64,000 nt of DNA from Chaenocephalus aceratus (taxonomy: Eukaryota; Chordata; Actinopteri; Perciformes; Channichthyidae): contig CM043807.1 in assembly GCA_023974075.1 (NCBI GenBank), forward strand, positions 5,892,513 to 5,956,512, given 5' to 3'. Below the pieces are notes generated by a model, which was given only the letters and a program-made list of their open reading frames with translations, did no database searches and had not been told where the DNA came from. Of the stretch, positions 34,733 to 45,399 are shown one piece after another. The position numbers and the translations under genes were made by a program. Position 1 is the first letter of the stretch. Every line of letters starts with the position of its first letter.

Positions 34733-35312
34733 ATATGAGCATTGATTAGCAAGCAGGACCTGCAGGAACAGAGCACGGTGATGGAAGGAGCTAGGAAGAG
34801 AGAAGAATAAAGAAAACAGATCAACTTTATTATCGGATATTAAAAATTCAATTTCAAAACAAGTTGCCGCTTCTACAGTTTTCTAGTATGTAAAGATGAT
34901 TTCACTTGACCTATGCAAAATATCACACTCAATACATGTGTGTCTCTGGGGGGTGCATTGTGCCTTTGATGTATATAAATAATATACCATAACCAAATAC
35001 TATTACGTACAGTGGAAATCAGGTTGCCAGGGCAGGTCAGTGTGCATGTTCCTCAGGTCTCAGCAGTTACAGGTGAGGGAAAGGAAATAAAAGAGAAAAA
35101 GCTCGGTAACAACACTTTAAAGTAACAACACTTTGAATAATTATCTCTAATAATTTTCTCTCAGTAATCACTCAACTACTGTCTTTCCAACAAACAGATT
35201 GACTCACCCTTACTGTCATCACAATGAAACACGTCCAGAAGAATGTCATGCAAAGCTCCCTGCCTGCCTTCGACTCTCCCTGACTGCTTCCTTAGCACCC
35301 GGTGGATGGCGC
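34733..35312. other. No gene seen
   Basis: Right-hand interior of the inverted-repeat transposon; no open frame of note. Confidence 0.4.
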
Positions 35313-35377
35313 AGTAGGCTACTCTTCAAATGTTTCACGAAATAGTATTTCGTGAAACATTTGAAGAGTAGCCTACT
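35313..35377. repeat. Perfect 65-base palindrome
   Basis: Arms 35313-35344 and 35346-35377 are exact inverse complements around the central base 35345. The arm begins AGTAGGCTACTCTTCAAATG. The repeat directly abuts a second palindrome. Confidence 0.93.
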
Positions 35378-35426
35378 AGTAGTCATGATGGTAAGTATTT
35401 CGGAAATACTTACCATCATGACTACT
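35378..35426. repeat. Perfect 49-base palindrome abutting the previous one
   Basis: Arms 35378-35401 and 35403-35426 around the central base 35402. The arm begins AGTAGTCATGATGGTAAG. No spacer separates the two palindromes. Confidence 0.93.
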
Positions 35427-36108
35427 CTTACTGTTTAAAATGTTGGTTTACTTCATGTAATAACATAATAACTTCATGGTAAGGCTACTAAAAGTGACAA
35501 AGCTAAGTAATGTAATGCTAACTAACGTGCTCGCTACTCGTCGCTACTAGCTAGGTAGCTAACTTGACTATGTTCCATGCAAAACATGTATATTACCTGA
35601 TATGTCTGATCCAGCGACTCCTGGTCCTTTCATCAGACGGGAATCGATAGAACGAGCAAGTGGTATGATCACTTATGTGATTACAACCTGGTACAAAGCA
35701 CACAGGCATCTTGTAAAAGTGAATTTATTGGGGGAATAAATCAGTTATGAGATCTTCTTCGCTTTAATTACGAGTCGCAACCACTTGGAGCATTATCGCC
35801 TGTGACATCACTTACACGACCCAGAATGGGATTTGTAGTCTTTGTAGTCGCGTATTTTTCATAGTCTTATATTTCAACAGTTTTACGACAAAATGTGACT
35901 TTTTTGACATGGAACTTATTGTTTAAGATTGACAAACATCATATGTGTAGTTCGTGGCACAATTCAAACGGGATCAAAAGATACGTTTTCTCTCTCCATT
36001 GAATTCAATGTATATTTTTCGCTTCCGGGGTCCCATGGGCCGGAAGTAGATGGGCGTGACTTCGCCTCTCTATAGGCTGTTGTGCCCTGGTTACAGTCTC
36101 ACAGGAGA

Positions 36109-37312
36109 TAGTAGGCTTGTTTGAGACAAGCAAGACCTGCAACCGCAGTTGCGATCAACGTCTTGCTAGTGCGTTGCATGATGGTTAGTCATTTTGTCCG
36201 ACTTGCTCTGGAGGCTCGCCCACATGAGACTTTGAAATCTCGCGGGACAAAGACGCCCGCAGCCTTGAGAGCGAGGCGAGGCGAGTTGGCGCAGTTGCTC
36301 TCCACGAGCTGCGGAAGCGAAATGCTTGATGGGAAACGGCTCGCTGGTATCTCGAGCTGAGCGCTCATTGGTGGTTTTTACCACGTGCTGCTGATGAAAC
36401 TCTCCAATTGGCTGGCAAAAGTTTGTTGTTGTTTTGTGTCAGTTTTACGTCGCCACATCCATTCCCATTTGTCATCATTGTTCCACAATGTTTATCATCA
36501 TGAAATTAATATCTATATATTTTATACTATACTGCTTACCGTTTTCATACTTTATATATCTTAGCATATTCATACACACTGTTCATACTGCTCACAGGCT
36601 GATATCTAGTGTATTCATACCCCACTGTTTATTCATCATTCAATTAATTCTATATGTTATTCTGTAGATGGTGTACATTACTTTCCACTTCACTACTTGT
36701 TGCACCGTTAGAAGCTAAACTGCATTTCGTTGTCTCAGTACCTGTAATATGTGCAATAACAATAAAGTTTCTCTTTAAGTTAAACCAAATCATTAAAATA
36801 AAATCTATTGTAATGTAATGATTTGGTTTAACCTTATTTATTGAATACATCATTTAAAATGGCAAGATTAAATCAAGTTACATCCATGTTGTACACATCA
36901 TAAAGCTTAAAGTGGCAGCTAAAGAATTAACACAGCAGCAGGTCTGTTCAATTCATGCTCATTAAGCTTCATGTGTGCGGATCTGAAGGGACTGATCATT
37001 TGTAGCCTGTCCACCTATCAGTTTTGCAAACATTAAGAGGGAGGAGCATTTCTAATTATGGAACCTAGTCACTGGTGTGGTTCATCATCATGACTGAATT
37101 AACAAACCTATATAAAGCAATGGAGATCACCTTTGTCTACAGTGGGTAAAATGGAATTTCCGCCATTGCAAACCCAGCCAGTCAAGCCGACTCCGAGTCC
37201 GAGCTGTCCGACTTAAGACGAGCTTTTTGACACCTCCCCCGGCTGCGGTCGGCTACTCTCGTCTACTTTCGAGGCGAGCCGCAATGTGTCTCAAACAAGC
37301 CTACTGCTGGAA
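36109..37312. mobile_element. DNA transposon with TAGGCTTGTTTGAGACA inverted ends
   Basis: Left AGTAGGCTTGTTTGAGACA (from about 36112) and right TGTCTCAAACAAGCCTACT (to about 37312). Subterminal regions are CG-rich and mirror each other in GGCTCGCC/GGCGAGCC motifs. It contains a LINE-like 3' end (36640-36780, CTAAACTGCATTTCGTTGTCTCAGTACCTG with AATAAAG) and an inverted repeat, TTAAACCAAATCATTA/TAATGATTTGGTTTAA, at 36779-36832. No transposase. Confidence 0.72.
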
Positions 37313-37440
37313 AGCTACCCTTCCAGCGATTCCGCGGATATCTGAATCATGTTTCTACTCCTTATAATCGAAAATATATGATTAATTACGTAAAATTATG
37401 CGCACCTGGACTCGCCGGCGCGTCCACCGACTCCAGAGGG

Positions 37441-38545
37441 TTAAGCGTGCCTCATGACTTATCATCTCCATCTGATGCCTGAGAAGACTTCCCATCTTAA
37501 CCACTGCTTCTTTCACCATCCCCACAGAACTCTGCTGACTGAAGTCAGAGAGGTCTATTGGCATGTTGGACTGGACCAGATTTGTGTATATGCAGAGAGG
37601 TGAACAGCTCTGCAGGAAGCTGAGGTGGACCTCTGCTTGTAAAAGTTCTTCACACTCAGATCTTCTCCTCCTTAGCTCAGAGACTTCCTGCTCCAGCTCC
37701 GTCACCACGTCTTCAGCCTCCCTCTGAGCTGCTTTCTGCTTCTTCTGGATCTTCTCCATGAGCTCAGCCTGGCTTCTTTGCGGAGCGAGCAACAGGGCAT
37801 TGAACTCCTGAGCGATGTCTTCTAACTCTTTCTCAGACTTTTTCTTTGTCCGTTCAACCAAATATTTGATTTCCTGAATATTCCTGGATTTGGTGTTTTC
37901 AATTATTTTGATCTTTGACGTCACACGGCTCAGCAGGCCTTTCTTGTCTCTGAACGCTTGCTCTAACGGGACGGCCAAATGTGATGCATGGTTGTCTTTC
38001 AAACACATGAAACAAACACACTTCTGGTCTACATCACAGAAGAACTCCAACATCTTGTCGTGCTTCTTACACACCCTGTCCTCCAGGTTGGACACAGGTT
38101 CGATCAGCTGATGCTTCTTGAGGGTTTTGACTCTGTGATGAGGCTCCAGGTGAGGCTGGCAGTACGAGGCCAAACACACCATGCACGTCTTCTTGGCCTT
38201 GAGCTTCAGATTAATGCAGATGTCACAGGGCACCTCTCCTGGTTTGGCTATGTCCTCATCCCCATTCACCTTCATGTGGTTGAAATGCTTCAAAATGTCT
38301 CTGAACTCAGTGTTGACCTGGAGCTGTGGCCGCTTGCGGAACCTCTTCTTACAGAGGGGACACTGTCTCAGGGTGCTTCTGTCCCAGTACCCTGTGATGC
38401 AGTGCTTGCAGTAGTTGTGTCCACATGGAGTAGAGACAGGCTCAGTGAACCCATCCAGACAGATTGAACACTGGAGCTGCTCTTCACATGGAGAGCTGCT
38501 GGCTGAGGCCATGTCTACACGAGAGGAAAGGATTTTATCATTCAT
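37441..38545 (-). pseudogene. TRIM family E3 ubiquitin ligase, RING/B-box/coiled-coil part, cut by a transposon
   Basis: Two in-frame ATGs are possible: 38545, and 38512, where MASASSSPCEE begins in a better context and as is usual for fish TRIMs. The RING finger CSICLDGFTEPVSTPCGHNYC with CPLC follows. A B-box1-like region (CDICINLKLKAKKTCMVC) and B-box2 (CKKHDKMLEFFCDVDQKCVC, ending CLKDNHASH) come next. A coiled coil spans roughly residues 200-330. Such proteins ubiquitinate targets and many act in antiviral immunity. The native frame is intact to codon TTA (37444-37442), where the TTAA element starts; the last ~20 residues of the open frame are transposon-encoded. The rest lies at 27530-28146. 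A truncated RING protein could still be made, but the damaged B30.2 half argues for a pseudogene. Confidence 0.9.
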
Positions 38546-39040
38546 ATTTTCAATTTCATACCCAACAAATTCAAATCAGATAGGTTACTTACATTTCTGG
38601 CTAAACATTTCCCTCCCTACTGTAGATCCTTGATTTCTAAGTTGTGCTTGTTTGTTGTGCAAAATCATTAACACTCACACACTTATAACTATAGTATCTA
38701 ACACAATATGCAGGTCAGAGCCTAAATGCATTGTGTTTTGCAGAGGTCTTGGATTAAATGCTGTTGTATATTCTTGTTTGAATTCAATGTGTAACAGTTT
38801 GTCTCCAACACGTCTGTCCCTATGGTCTGTCCATACTGTGTTTTTTGCAGTTTACAGTTTCTGGCAACTTAAGTCCTTTTGGACAAGCAAACACTTCGAA
38901 GCATTGAATAAATCATTTTTTAAAACTATTTTAAATGGTTTGCATTTTGTTTGCCTTGATACAAAAGCTTCCAGGAAAGAGTATACAGGAGAACAGAAAT
39001 AACAAGCAAAAGAGGTATTACTCCATGCAATGCAAACAGG
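38546..39040. other. No gene seen; upstream of the TRIM frame
   Basis: AT-rich sequence that would include the TRIM 5' region; no conserved promoter element recognised. Confidence 0.45.
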
Positions 39041-39046
39041 CACACA

Positions 39047-39140
39047 CAATGTGACCACAAAGGGAATCATTGTGGTCACATTAAACTACTGATTTTCCCC
39101 ACGGGGATTAATAAAGGTCCATCTTATCTTATCTTATATA
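39047..39140 (+). mobile_element. LINE 3'-end remnant with (CTTAT)n tail, and adjacent hairpin
   Basis: CCCCACGGGGATTAATAAAG followed by ATCTTATCTTATCTTATAT is the classic 3' end of a fish RTE/Rex-type LINE. Just before it, AATGTGACCACA and TGTGGTCACATT (39047-39081) form a hairpin. A related end in inverse orientation lies at 47682-47715. Confidence 0.72.
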
Positions 39141-39464
39141 AGTGTACAGCAACACACAGCTTTAGTTAAGGCAGATCAAGAGTCTCCTCAGTATTTTCAC
39201 CTCAAATAACATTATGACTCACTTTCACTACTTCCTGTAGCCTACTTCCCGTGGAAAGTACCAGATGATATGGGTGTTGTCTATCAGACCTAAACTGCAC
39301 TTCATGACGGGGCAAAATTCTCGTTTTGGGATCAATGATCTGAAAACTGGATTGTATTGTACCAACCATCCTGTTTGGTCTGCAAAAAAAAAAAGCTTTG
39401 GAAACTGTTTTGCACTCTACTGTTTCAGGCTGTAATTATCCCTGCATTGAAACTCAAGGAAAAC
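39141..39464. other. No gene seen
   Basis: AT-rich spacer with an A-run at 39385-39394. Confidence 0.45.
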
Positions 39465-39828
39465 ATTACATTACATTGCGTTTAGCTGACGCTTTTATCC
39501 AAAGCGACGTACAATAAGTGCGTTCGACCAACAAAATACAAACTTGAAGAAAACAGAATCATATAAGTACATCAGGCTTCATAGAGCAAAATCATTTCAA
39601 GTGCTACTCAACTGGCTATAGATAAGCCAGTCATTTATTAGTATATAAGTGCTTTGTTAATAGTTCTATCGCTCGAAGTGGAGTCGAAAGAGATGAGTTT
39701 TCAGTCTGCGCCGGAAGGTGTGTAAGCTATCTGCTGTCCTGATGTCAATGGGGAGCTCATTCCACCATCTTGGAGCCAGGATAGCAAACCCACGTGTTTT
39801 TGCTGATGGGAACTTGGGTCCCCCTCGC
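39465..39828 (-). mobile_element. LINE fragment (3' half), split from 50189-50285
   Basis: The reverse strand matches 9940-10304: the (AATGT)n tail at 39465, then CTTTTATCCAAAGCGAC, and coding remnants for FRRRLKTHLF and WWNELPIDIR. It stops at GGGTCCCCCTCGC where the long-inverted-repeat element begins; the missing continuation is at 50189. Confidence 0.9.
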
Positions 39829-40325
39829 CAACACACTCTCACTCCATAATCGTCCAGCAGCGACGTTTGGTCAGTGTCCGTGGCGTGCAGTTGTGACGCT
39901 CCTAGGCTCCTTCAGCTTCATAAAGGGACGCAAATAGCTTTCAACTGATTGCAATGTATTCCCATCTGCGGCGGGATTCGACGCTCATGGAAGCACGGCA
40001 TTCGTTTGTGCCCTTAAAGGCAATGTGAGCGTCCATTCCCATTGGATAACGGAGAATTGTACACCCGGAAGTAAGTATTCCCCTTACTGTCGATTGATTT
40101 TACAGTGATATCTGCACTACTCATCGACTAAAAAACACCAGATTATCCTTGTTAATTACACAACATTGATTGGTTTAAATTGTGTGCAATGCTTTTGTAT
40201 TTTTCCCCTTCGATTCGGAGAAACAAATATTTTTTCGGAGTAAAGGATGGCAGAAGACACTACACTACCCAGAATCCCCAGCTATCGTTTGGACTACACC
40301 ATGTGCTCTGTTTGACAAACCCGTG
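39829..40325. repeat. Left inverted arm of the 10.4-kb element
   Basis: Inverse match to 49694-50188 with a few percent mismatches, including ACACCCGGAAGTAAGTATTC and CGATTCGGAGAAACAAATAT blocks. Open frames over it are not conserved. Confidence 0.9.
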
Positions 40326-40721
40326 ATAGTCCTCAAGCTCTGTGATTGGAGAGTGTGCTCCGAGGGTTACGCAGAGCCTCAAACAGCACTTGAAATGAGA
40401 TGGAACCACGGCAGACTGTCCACAACTGGATTTGAACGGGTCCACAGCGTCCCCCCCTCCCCACCCCTCCCCCACCCCCAGAACTACACATGCTGGCTAT
40501 TCTGTTTCGCAACATGTTCTCTATCTATGGCACGTCTCTACTGGGAGTTGTAGTTTTAAAAGACGTTTTCGTATTTCCCATAATAAGAAGTTGCCAGTAT
40601 TAAACTGTGTACATCCCTGGAGGCTTAGGGGATAGGAAACACTCAAATGTAACACATATAATTAATAAATGGGTGAAAATGGCTTGTGCCCATAATGGGC
40701 AGCATTAATATATATACACAC

Positions 40722-40888
40722 TGTTTTGTTTGTTAGTCTATTAATGAACTGACTCGTGCTCCGTGCTAAAGTGTTAGCCAAGTTTAATCAATCTTGTTCG
40801 GGTCCCTTACCGTACATGTGGATTTAAACATAGGTCACAACTATGTGGCGACACCTTGTGGTAGGAGTGTGTATCTATCTAATCAACA
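40722..40888 (-). repeat. Gypsy 3' LTR
   Basis: 167 bases, on the minus strand TGTTGATTAG to AACAAAACA. It is preceded by the polypurine tract AAAGAAAGGGGGA (complement of about 40891-40905). Confidence 0.92.
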
Positions 40889-40905
40889 CATCCCCCTTTC
40901 TTTGA

Positions 40906-41474
40906 GGTAATATAAACAAATAGAGCAACATCAATTTTAACCAAACATTTTGATTTCTCTACCATGCCATAACAAATAAACATCTGGTCGAAATGTACTC
41001 AGAATGCTAACTAGCACAAACTTGGAAATTGTCTAAACATTTACACCATTTTAACATCCATTAAATCAGTCTCTCAATTACAGATTCAGTCTATCTGGTT
41101 TTCTGATTCCCCTTGTAGATCTTCTGACCACATGTTCACTTGGAGTGTTAGTATCACAGTCTGTCTGTGGCGAAGGTGTGAACTCAGACTCAATGATGGA
41201 TTCACTGAGCTGTTAACCAGCCTCTTTTGTTTTTATAAGACTGCGACGATTGCGTCTGAAGATTTGTGAAAGATCGCGGTGCTACTTCCTGAAGAACAGT
41301 GGCTTTAGTTCTCCATCCATCAGGACCCTCAATCCTGACTGTGTCATTACTTGATAGCAATGGAAGCTGCTTAGCTGTTTTGTCATACCATGTTTTCTGC
41401 TTCATCTTTTGTTGTTGTAGTTGGTGTTGCAGCTTTGGGTGTCTCTTTTGCTTTGAATAGCTTGGCAGTGTGGT
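40906..41474 (-). pseudogene. Gypsy integrase C-terminus and 3' untranslated part
   Basis: Residues such as TWYDKTAKQLPLLSSNDTVR and GPDGWRTKATVLQEVAPRSF match the tail after the integrase core in gypsy elements, ending with a stop near 41202. Non-coding sequence then leads to the polypurine tract. Confidence 0.8.
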
Positions 41475-42420
41475 CAGGGTCGGCTCTAGAACAAATCGAA
41501 TGGGGGGGCAATCATTTACCAAGGGAGGGCACACACTGCCGTCAACAACCAACACACAAACACTAACGCAACTTCAATTTCAAAAAACATGCTGTAAGTC
41601 TATTGTCTTTCACACACATTGCAGGGGTGTAGTGCTATTGTATAGCGCACCTATGACTTGTGCATAAACAGAAACATATAAGGACAGAGGGTCCCGTTTT
41701 TCATTTATTCTCTCTTTAATAACTATAATGATCATATAAAGGTATTCCTCGAAAATACTTAGATAAATGGTGATCAAACCGTTTGATCCTGAGATACTTA
41801 CACTAAAGTGAACTATCTAAACACTGAGAGAGTCCTTACCTCACTGAGCTGACGTTATAAGATCCTCTCAGTCTGACAGGAGAGGACTCTCCTCCACCTT
41901 GGTGTAGAAACAGCCCTTTATATCCGTTAGCATAGCTAGCTAACCAGATGCTAACAACATTCCACGTTACCGCTCGCGCACTCACAAAATGCGCCCGTGC
42001 CACACACACACAGAGCCGAGCTTGAATGAAACACAGAAACCCATGTACTTGTACTGTATATCATATTATTTTCGATGGCTTTACTGTATAATCAGTATAA
42101 CAGATGAACAGATCGCCACTGGGCTTTCATCTAAACACACAGCCACGTAATGATAACAAAAAAAAGATCGGGGGTCATTGTTCAAGCAACACACCAATCA
42201 GAGAGCAGCAGTGAGCACACCTCAGGCTGTGTTTTATATTTGTATTATTTATTTCTGATGTATTTCACACAAAAAACCTTTAGTGGAAACGTTTCACTTA
42301 TATGATTAAAAAAGAAAAAAACGGCAAAGTGGCATGGCTTGCCAACCCTGCGTTGGGGGGGCACAGTGACTCATTTGGGGGGGTATGGCCCGCAAATGAC
42401 CCCCCATGACGCCGACCCTG
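41475..42420. mobile_element. hAT-like transposon (CAGGGTCGGC family) in the gypsy integrase
   Basis: Ends CAGGGTCGGCTC and GCGCCGACCCTG-like (ATGACGCCGACCCTG); the perfect duplication AGTGTGGT lies at 41467-41474 and 42421-42428. The interior shares blocks with the hAT at 20966-24037. No transposase. Confidence 0.92.
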
Positions 42421-42614
42421 AGTGTGGTGCGCAACTTACGATTCATCAGAAGTTCAGCAGGTGACAGTCCACACTCCAGAGGTGAGGCTCTGTAGCTGAG
42501 TAAAGAGAGGTATGGGTCTGAGCCACTCTCATCAGCTTTCTTTAGAAGTTGCTTGAGAATGTGAACTCCCTTTTCAGCTTTCCCATTTGACTGTGGATAA
42601 TGAGGACTTGAGGT
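42421..42614 (-). pseudogene. Gypsy integrase, middle part between two hATs
   Basis: Reads YPQSNGKAEKGVHILKQLLK, containing the catalytic Glu of the DDE triad, then SLLSYRASPLECGLSPAELL. It is bounded on both sides by hAT insertions. Confidence 0.85.
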
Positions 42615-43993
42615 TAGGGCTGAGCGATTTGGCCTAAAAATAAAATCTTTTTTTCTAACTAATGGACAATTTTCGATTTAAACCTCGATTTTTTCTAAAC
42701 AAACCAGACCATGGCAAAATTTCAATACATATTTTCTTTATTAACACAATAAAAATAAATGAGATTACCAAGTAGTCTAGGCCTATGTGAACAAATCAGT
42801 TGTTCAAGAATAAAAAAAATAAAATAAAAACAGCACCACGGCACTTGGCTGTCATTAATGTGCAAATATTTTTTTTAAATCAAACTGAAAAAAAAAAACC
42901 TCTTGTAGGCCATCCCTGAAAAAACTTGTAAAATGAAATACAACAAATAATAAATAATGATAATGAAATGAATAATAAAAAAATACCCTCAAACAAAATA
43001 ATATCCCTTTAACTTTATAGGAAGTTGTCTTTCTACAGACCTTACACAGAACAGTTGTTTGTTCTATGTATGACCGCTTGTAACCGAACCACTTCCATAC
43101 AACTGAAGTAGCACCTTTTTTAGGAATGAGTTCTTCATCTGTGTTCGTGGACATTTTTATGGTACGTCTGTCGGTGAAGCGGTGAATGTGATTGTACCCG
43201 ATCTGCAGCTCTGCACATGCGCATAGTGTTATAAATTTAAATCAATGTTTTTGATGGCATAAAGTACCTTAAACATACCGTCAGTTTAAATGCTGTTTTA
43301 TACTGAAAAACCAGAAGTTCTCGTGCGCAGTTGTTAAGCTTTTATTCTGAAAATCCTTCATCTCCGGTTAGCATTTAGCATGTGGCTAATATACCATTTA
43401 CTATAGAGGTGAATTAGTAGCGATATGACACGGAGTGTTGCACACCGAAACCTACTGATTTCAACACTACAACTACTGTATAGACGTCGAGCTATTATTA
43501 TTGCTGAATATTAAATGAAGGTACAGTTTATTTGAATACGTTTGTTTACAGACGTGGGTAGCATGAGACAACATCCGGAACTACCAGAAATGAAACCAGC
43601 CGTGAAGTTTTTCCTGTATTGAGTATTGATTACAGCGTTCAAAACCATATTAAATGAAAAGTCATGAAAGAGATAAGGAGGAGAAAAGGCGTGTTTAGTT
43701 ATATATGTAATGTACAATGTCTGAGTCCTCTGTTATGCTCAACAACGAACACAGCATAACAACAGCAGATCGGGCAGAGCTGCAGATCGGGTAGTCACAG
43801 GCAATGTGGCTGAGTTTTGTGCGCGTTCTGGAAAGTGAGAGAGTAAGCTACTACGGAGTCCCTTAAAGCAAAACAAATCTGCGGAGTCTAGAAATGTTTT
43901 AAAATCGCGATTTTTCGGTTCAGCCATTTCACAAACCGTAGGAAAGTAAAAATGCAAATTAATCGTGAAAACCGAAAAAATCGCCCAGCCCTA
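42615..43993. mobile_element. hAT transposon (TAGGGCTGAGCGAT family) in the gypsy integrase
   Basis: Ends TAGGGCTGAGCGATTTGG and AATCGCCCAGCCCTA; the perfect duplication CTTGAGGT lies at 42607-42614 and 43994-44001. A minus-strand fragment at about 42990-43154 encodes KKGATSVVWKWFGYKRSYIE and CKVCRK, the start of a BED zinc finger, so it derives from a ZBED-type hAT. Confidence 0.93.
42990..43154 (-). pseudogene. BED-finger fragment of a hAT transposase
   Basis: Begins MSTNTDEELIPKKG, then SVVWKWFGY and two Cys of a BED finger (CKVC); the His pair and everything downstream are missing. BED fingers bind the transposon ends. Confidence 0.75.
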
Positions 43994-44000
43994 CTTGAGG

Positions 44001-44496
44001 TCACATGCTTAAAGTCATACTGTTCTGCAAATTCTTGCCACTCTCTGCTGTTGAAACACGGTCCGTTGTCACTCACTACTGTGTTAGGTATGCCATGTCT
44101 TGCACAAATTTATTTTGAATGTGTTATGACACATGTTGATGATGAGTTTGATAGTAGTGCCATTTCAGGAAAGTTTGAGTAATAGTCAATGACCACTAAA
44201 TAGTCTTTACCTTTGAGATGAAACAAATCCATTCAAACTTTATCCCATGGTGCTGTTGGCACATCAGTCACTATCATGGGCTCTTTAGTCTGTTTGTTTC
44301 TGTGTGTCTGGTATGTGTCACACGTACCAATCAGTCTCTCGATGTCTTTATTTACTCCAGGCCAAAAAACACTGTCTCTCGCCCGTATTTTGCATTTTTC
44401 TACACCCAGATGACCTTCATGTATTTTTTTTAGTACTTCCTGTCTCAATGCGCGTGGAATGACAATCCTGTGTTGTTTCAGTAATAGTCCATCCAC
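44001..44496 (-). pseudogene. Gypsy integrase, N-terminal and core part
   Basis: An HHCC-type head (IHEGHLGVEKCKIRARDSVF, ending in a CDTYQ motif in which one of the usual Cys residues is replaced by Tyr). After shifts comes the core motif SDNGPCFNSREWQEF with the second catalytic Asp. The hAT at 42615-43993 interrupts it directly after the HVTSS segment. Confidence 0.85.
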
Positions 44497-44550
44497 GACA
44501 CTCAGTTCACCTCTGATGTGGTAGAAGAGCGGACAGGAACCTACAGGCCA

Positions 44551-45396
44551 TCAATTTTGCATATTTTCAATGACACACTGCAGCTCTGTGTCTTTTGCTG
44601 TTTCTTCAGCTATCTGTCTGGACTTTGTGTCTGATAGAGGAAGCGCAGCAGACACCATGTTCACATGACTTTTCACATCCTCTTCAGTTGTACTCACATA
44701 ATCCACTGTAGGTGCTCGTGAGAGAGCGTCAGCAAGTATCAGGTGCTTTCCAGGTGTGTAGATCAGCTCAAAGTCATATCTCTGCATCTTCATCATGAGA
44801 CGCTGTATCCTTGGTGTCATTTCACTTAAATTATTTTTAATGATGGATACAAGTGGACGATGATCTGTCTCTACTGTGAATGAAGGTAGGCCATAAACGT
44901 AGCTGTGGAACTTCTCCAAGCCATAAACCAGTCCCAGACATTCTTTTTCTATTTGAGCATATCTGCACTCAGTCTGTGTCATTGACCTGGATGCATAGGC
45001 CACTGGTTTCCAATGCTCACCTTCAACTTGTAGGAGCACTGCGCCTATTCCATCCTTTGAAGCATCTGTTGAAACTTTAATCTTCTTTGTTGGGTCAAAG
45101 AATGTCAATACAGGTGCAGTTGTGAGTGTCTGTCTGAGTGTTTCCCACTCTTGCTCATGTTTGACTTTCCATTTAAACTCATTTTCTTTGTGCAGGAGCT
45201 CACGGATGCAAGATGTCTTTGCAGATAGGTTTGGAATAAATTTATCTTTGAAGTTGACCATCCCCATAATGCGAAGTACACCTGTCTTGTCTGTGGGCCT
45301 TGGCATATCCTGTATGGCTCTGATCTTTTCTTGGTCAGCTTGTACACCTTGTGCTTGTCTCAGAGAAAGACAACTTCTTGAACTCCAAACTCGCAT
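44551..45396 (-). pseudogene. Gypsy reverse transcriptase connection and RNase H
   Basis: The long frame shows STDASKDGIGAVLLQ (first RNase H Asp), RYAQIEKECLGLVYGLEKFH (Glu) and FTVETDHRPLV (Asp), ending with LILADALSRAP. This is the standard Ty3/gypsy RNase H, which degrades the RNA strand of the hybrid. It is followed by integrase in another frame. Confidence 0.92.
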
Positions 45397-45399
45397 TTG

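Larger units (their letters stand above)
30068..36074. mobile_element. Inverted-repeat transposon carrying a SWIM zinc-finger gene
   Basis: The left end, TATAGAGAGGCGAAGTC from about 30068, is mirrored by GACTTCGCCTCTCTATA ending at about 36074. Inverted similarity continues about 180 bases inward (CCCGGAAGCG, TCAATGGAGAGAGAAA, CTTTTGATCCCGTTTGAATTGTG, ACATATGATGTTTGTCAA). A plus-strand gene starts 280 bases inside the left end. ISL2EU/IS4EU transposons are known to carry a nuclease gene besides a transposase, and fish SWIM proteins with YqaJ nuclease domains fit that, so this group is my best guess. Neither nuclease nor transposase is visible here. Confidence 0.65.
28147..37440. mobile_element. 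TTAA-inserting (piggyBac-like) transposon, 9.3 kb with nested insertions
   Basis: The termini are CCCTCTGGAGTC (28147-28158) and its exact inverse GACTCCAGAGGG (37429-37440), flanked by TTAA on both sides. Target TTAA and a CCC start are hallmarks of piggyBac. The only transposase-like coding is a short minus-strand two-exon fragment near the left end (28784-29814). Most of the interior is other transposons: an inverted-repeat element with a SWIM gene (about 30068-36074) and another at about 36109-37312. It interrupts a TRIM reading frame. Confidence 0.88.

Noticed and set aside
37988..38467. Plus-strand 159-codon frame
   Set aside because: Antisense of the TRIM RING/B-box coding sequence.
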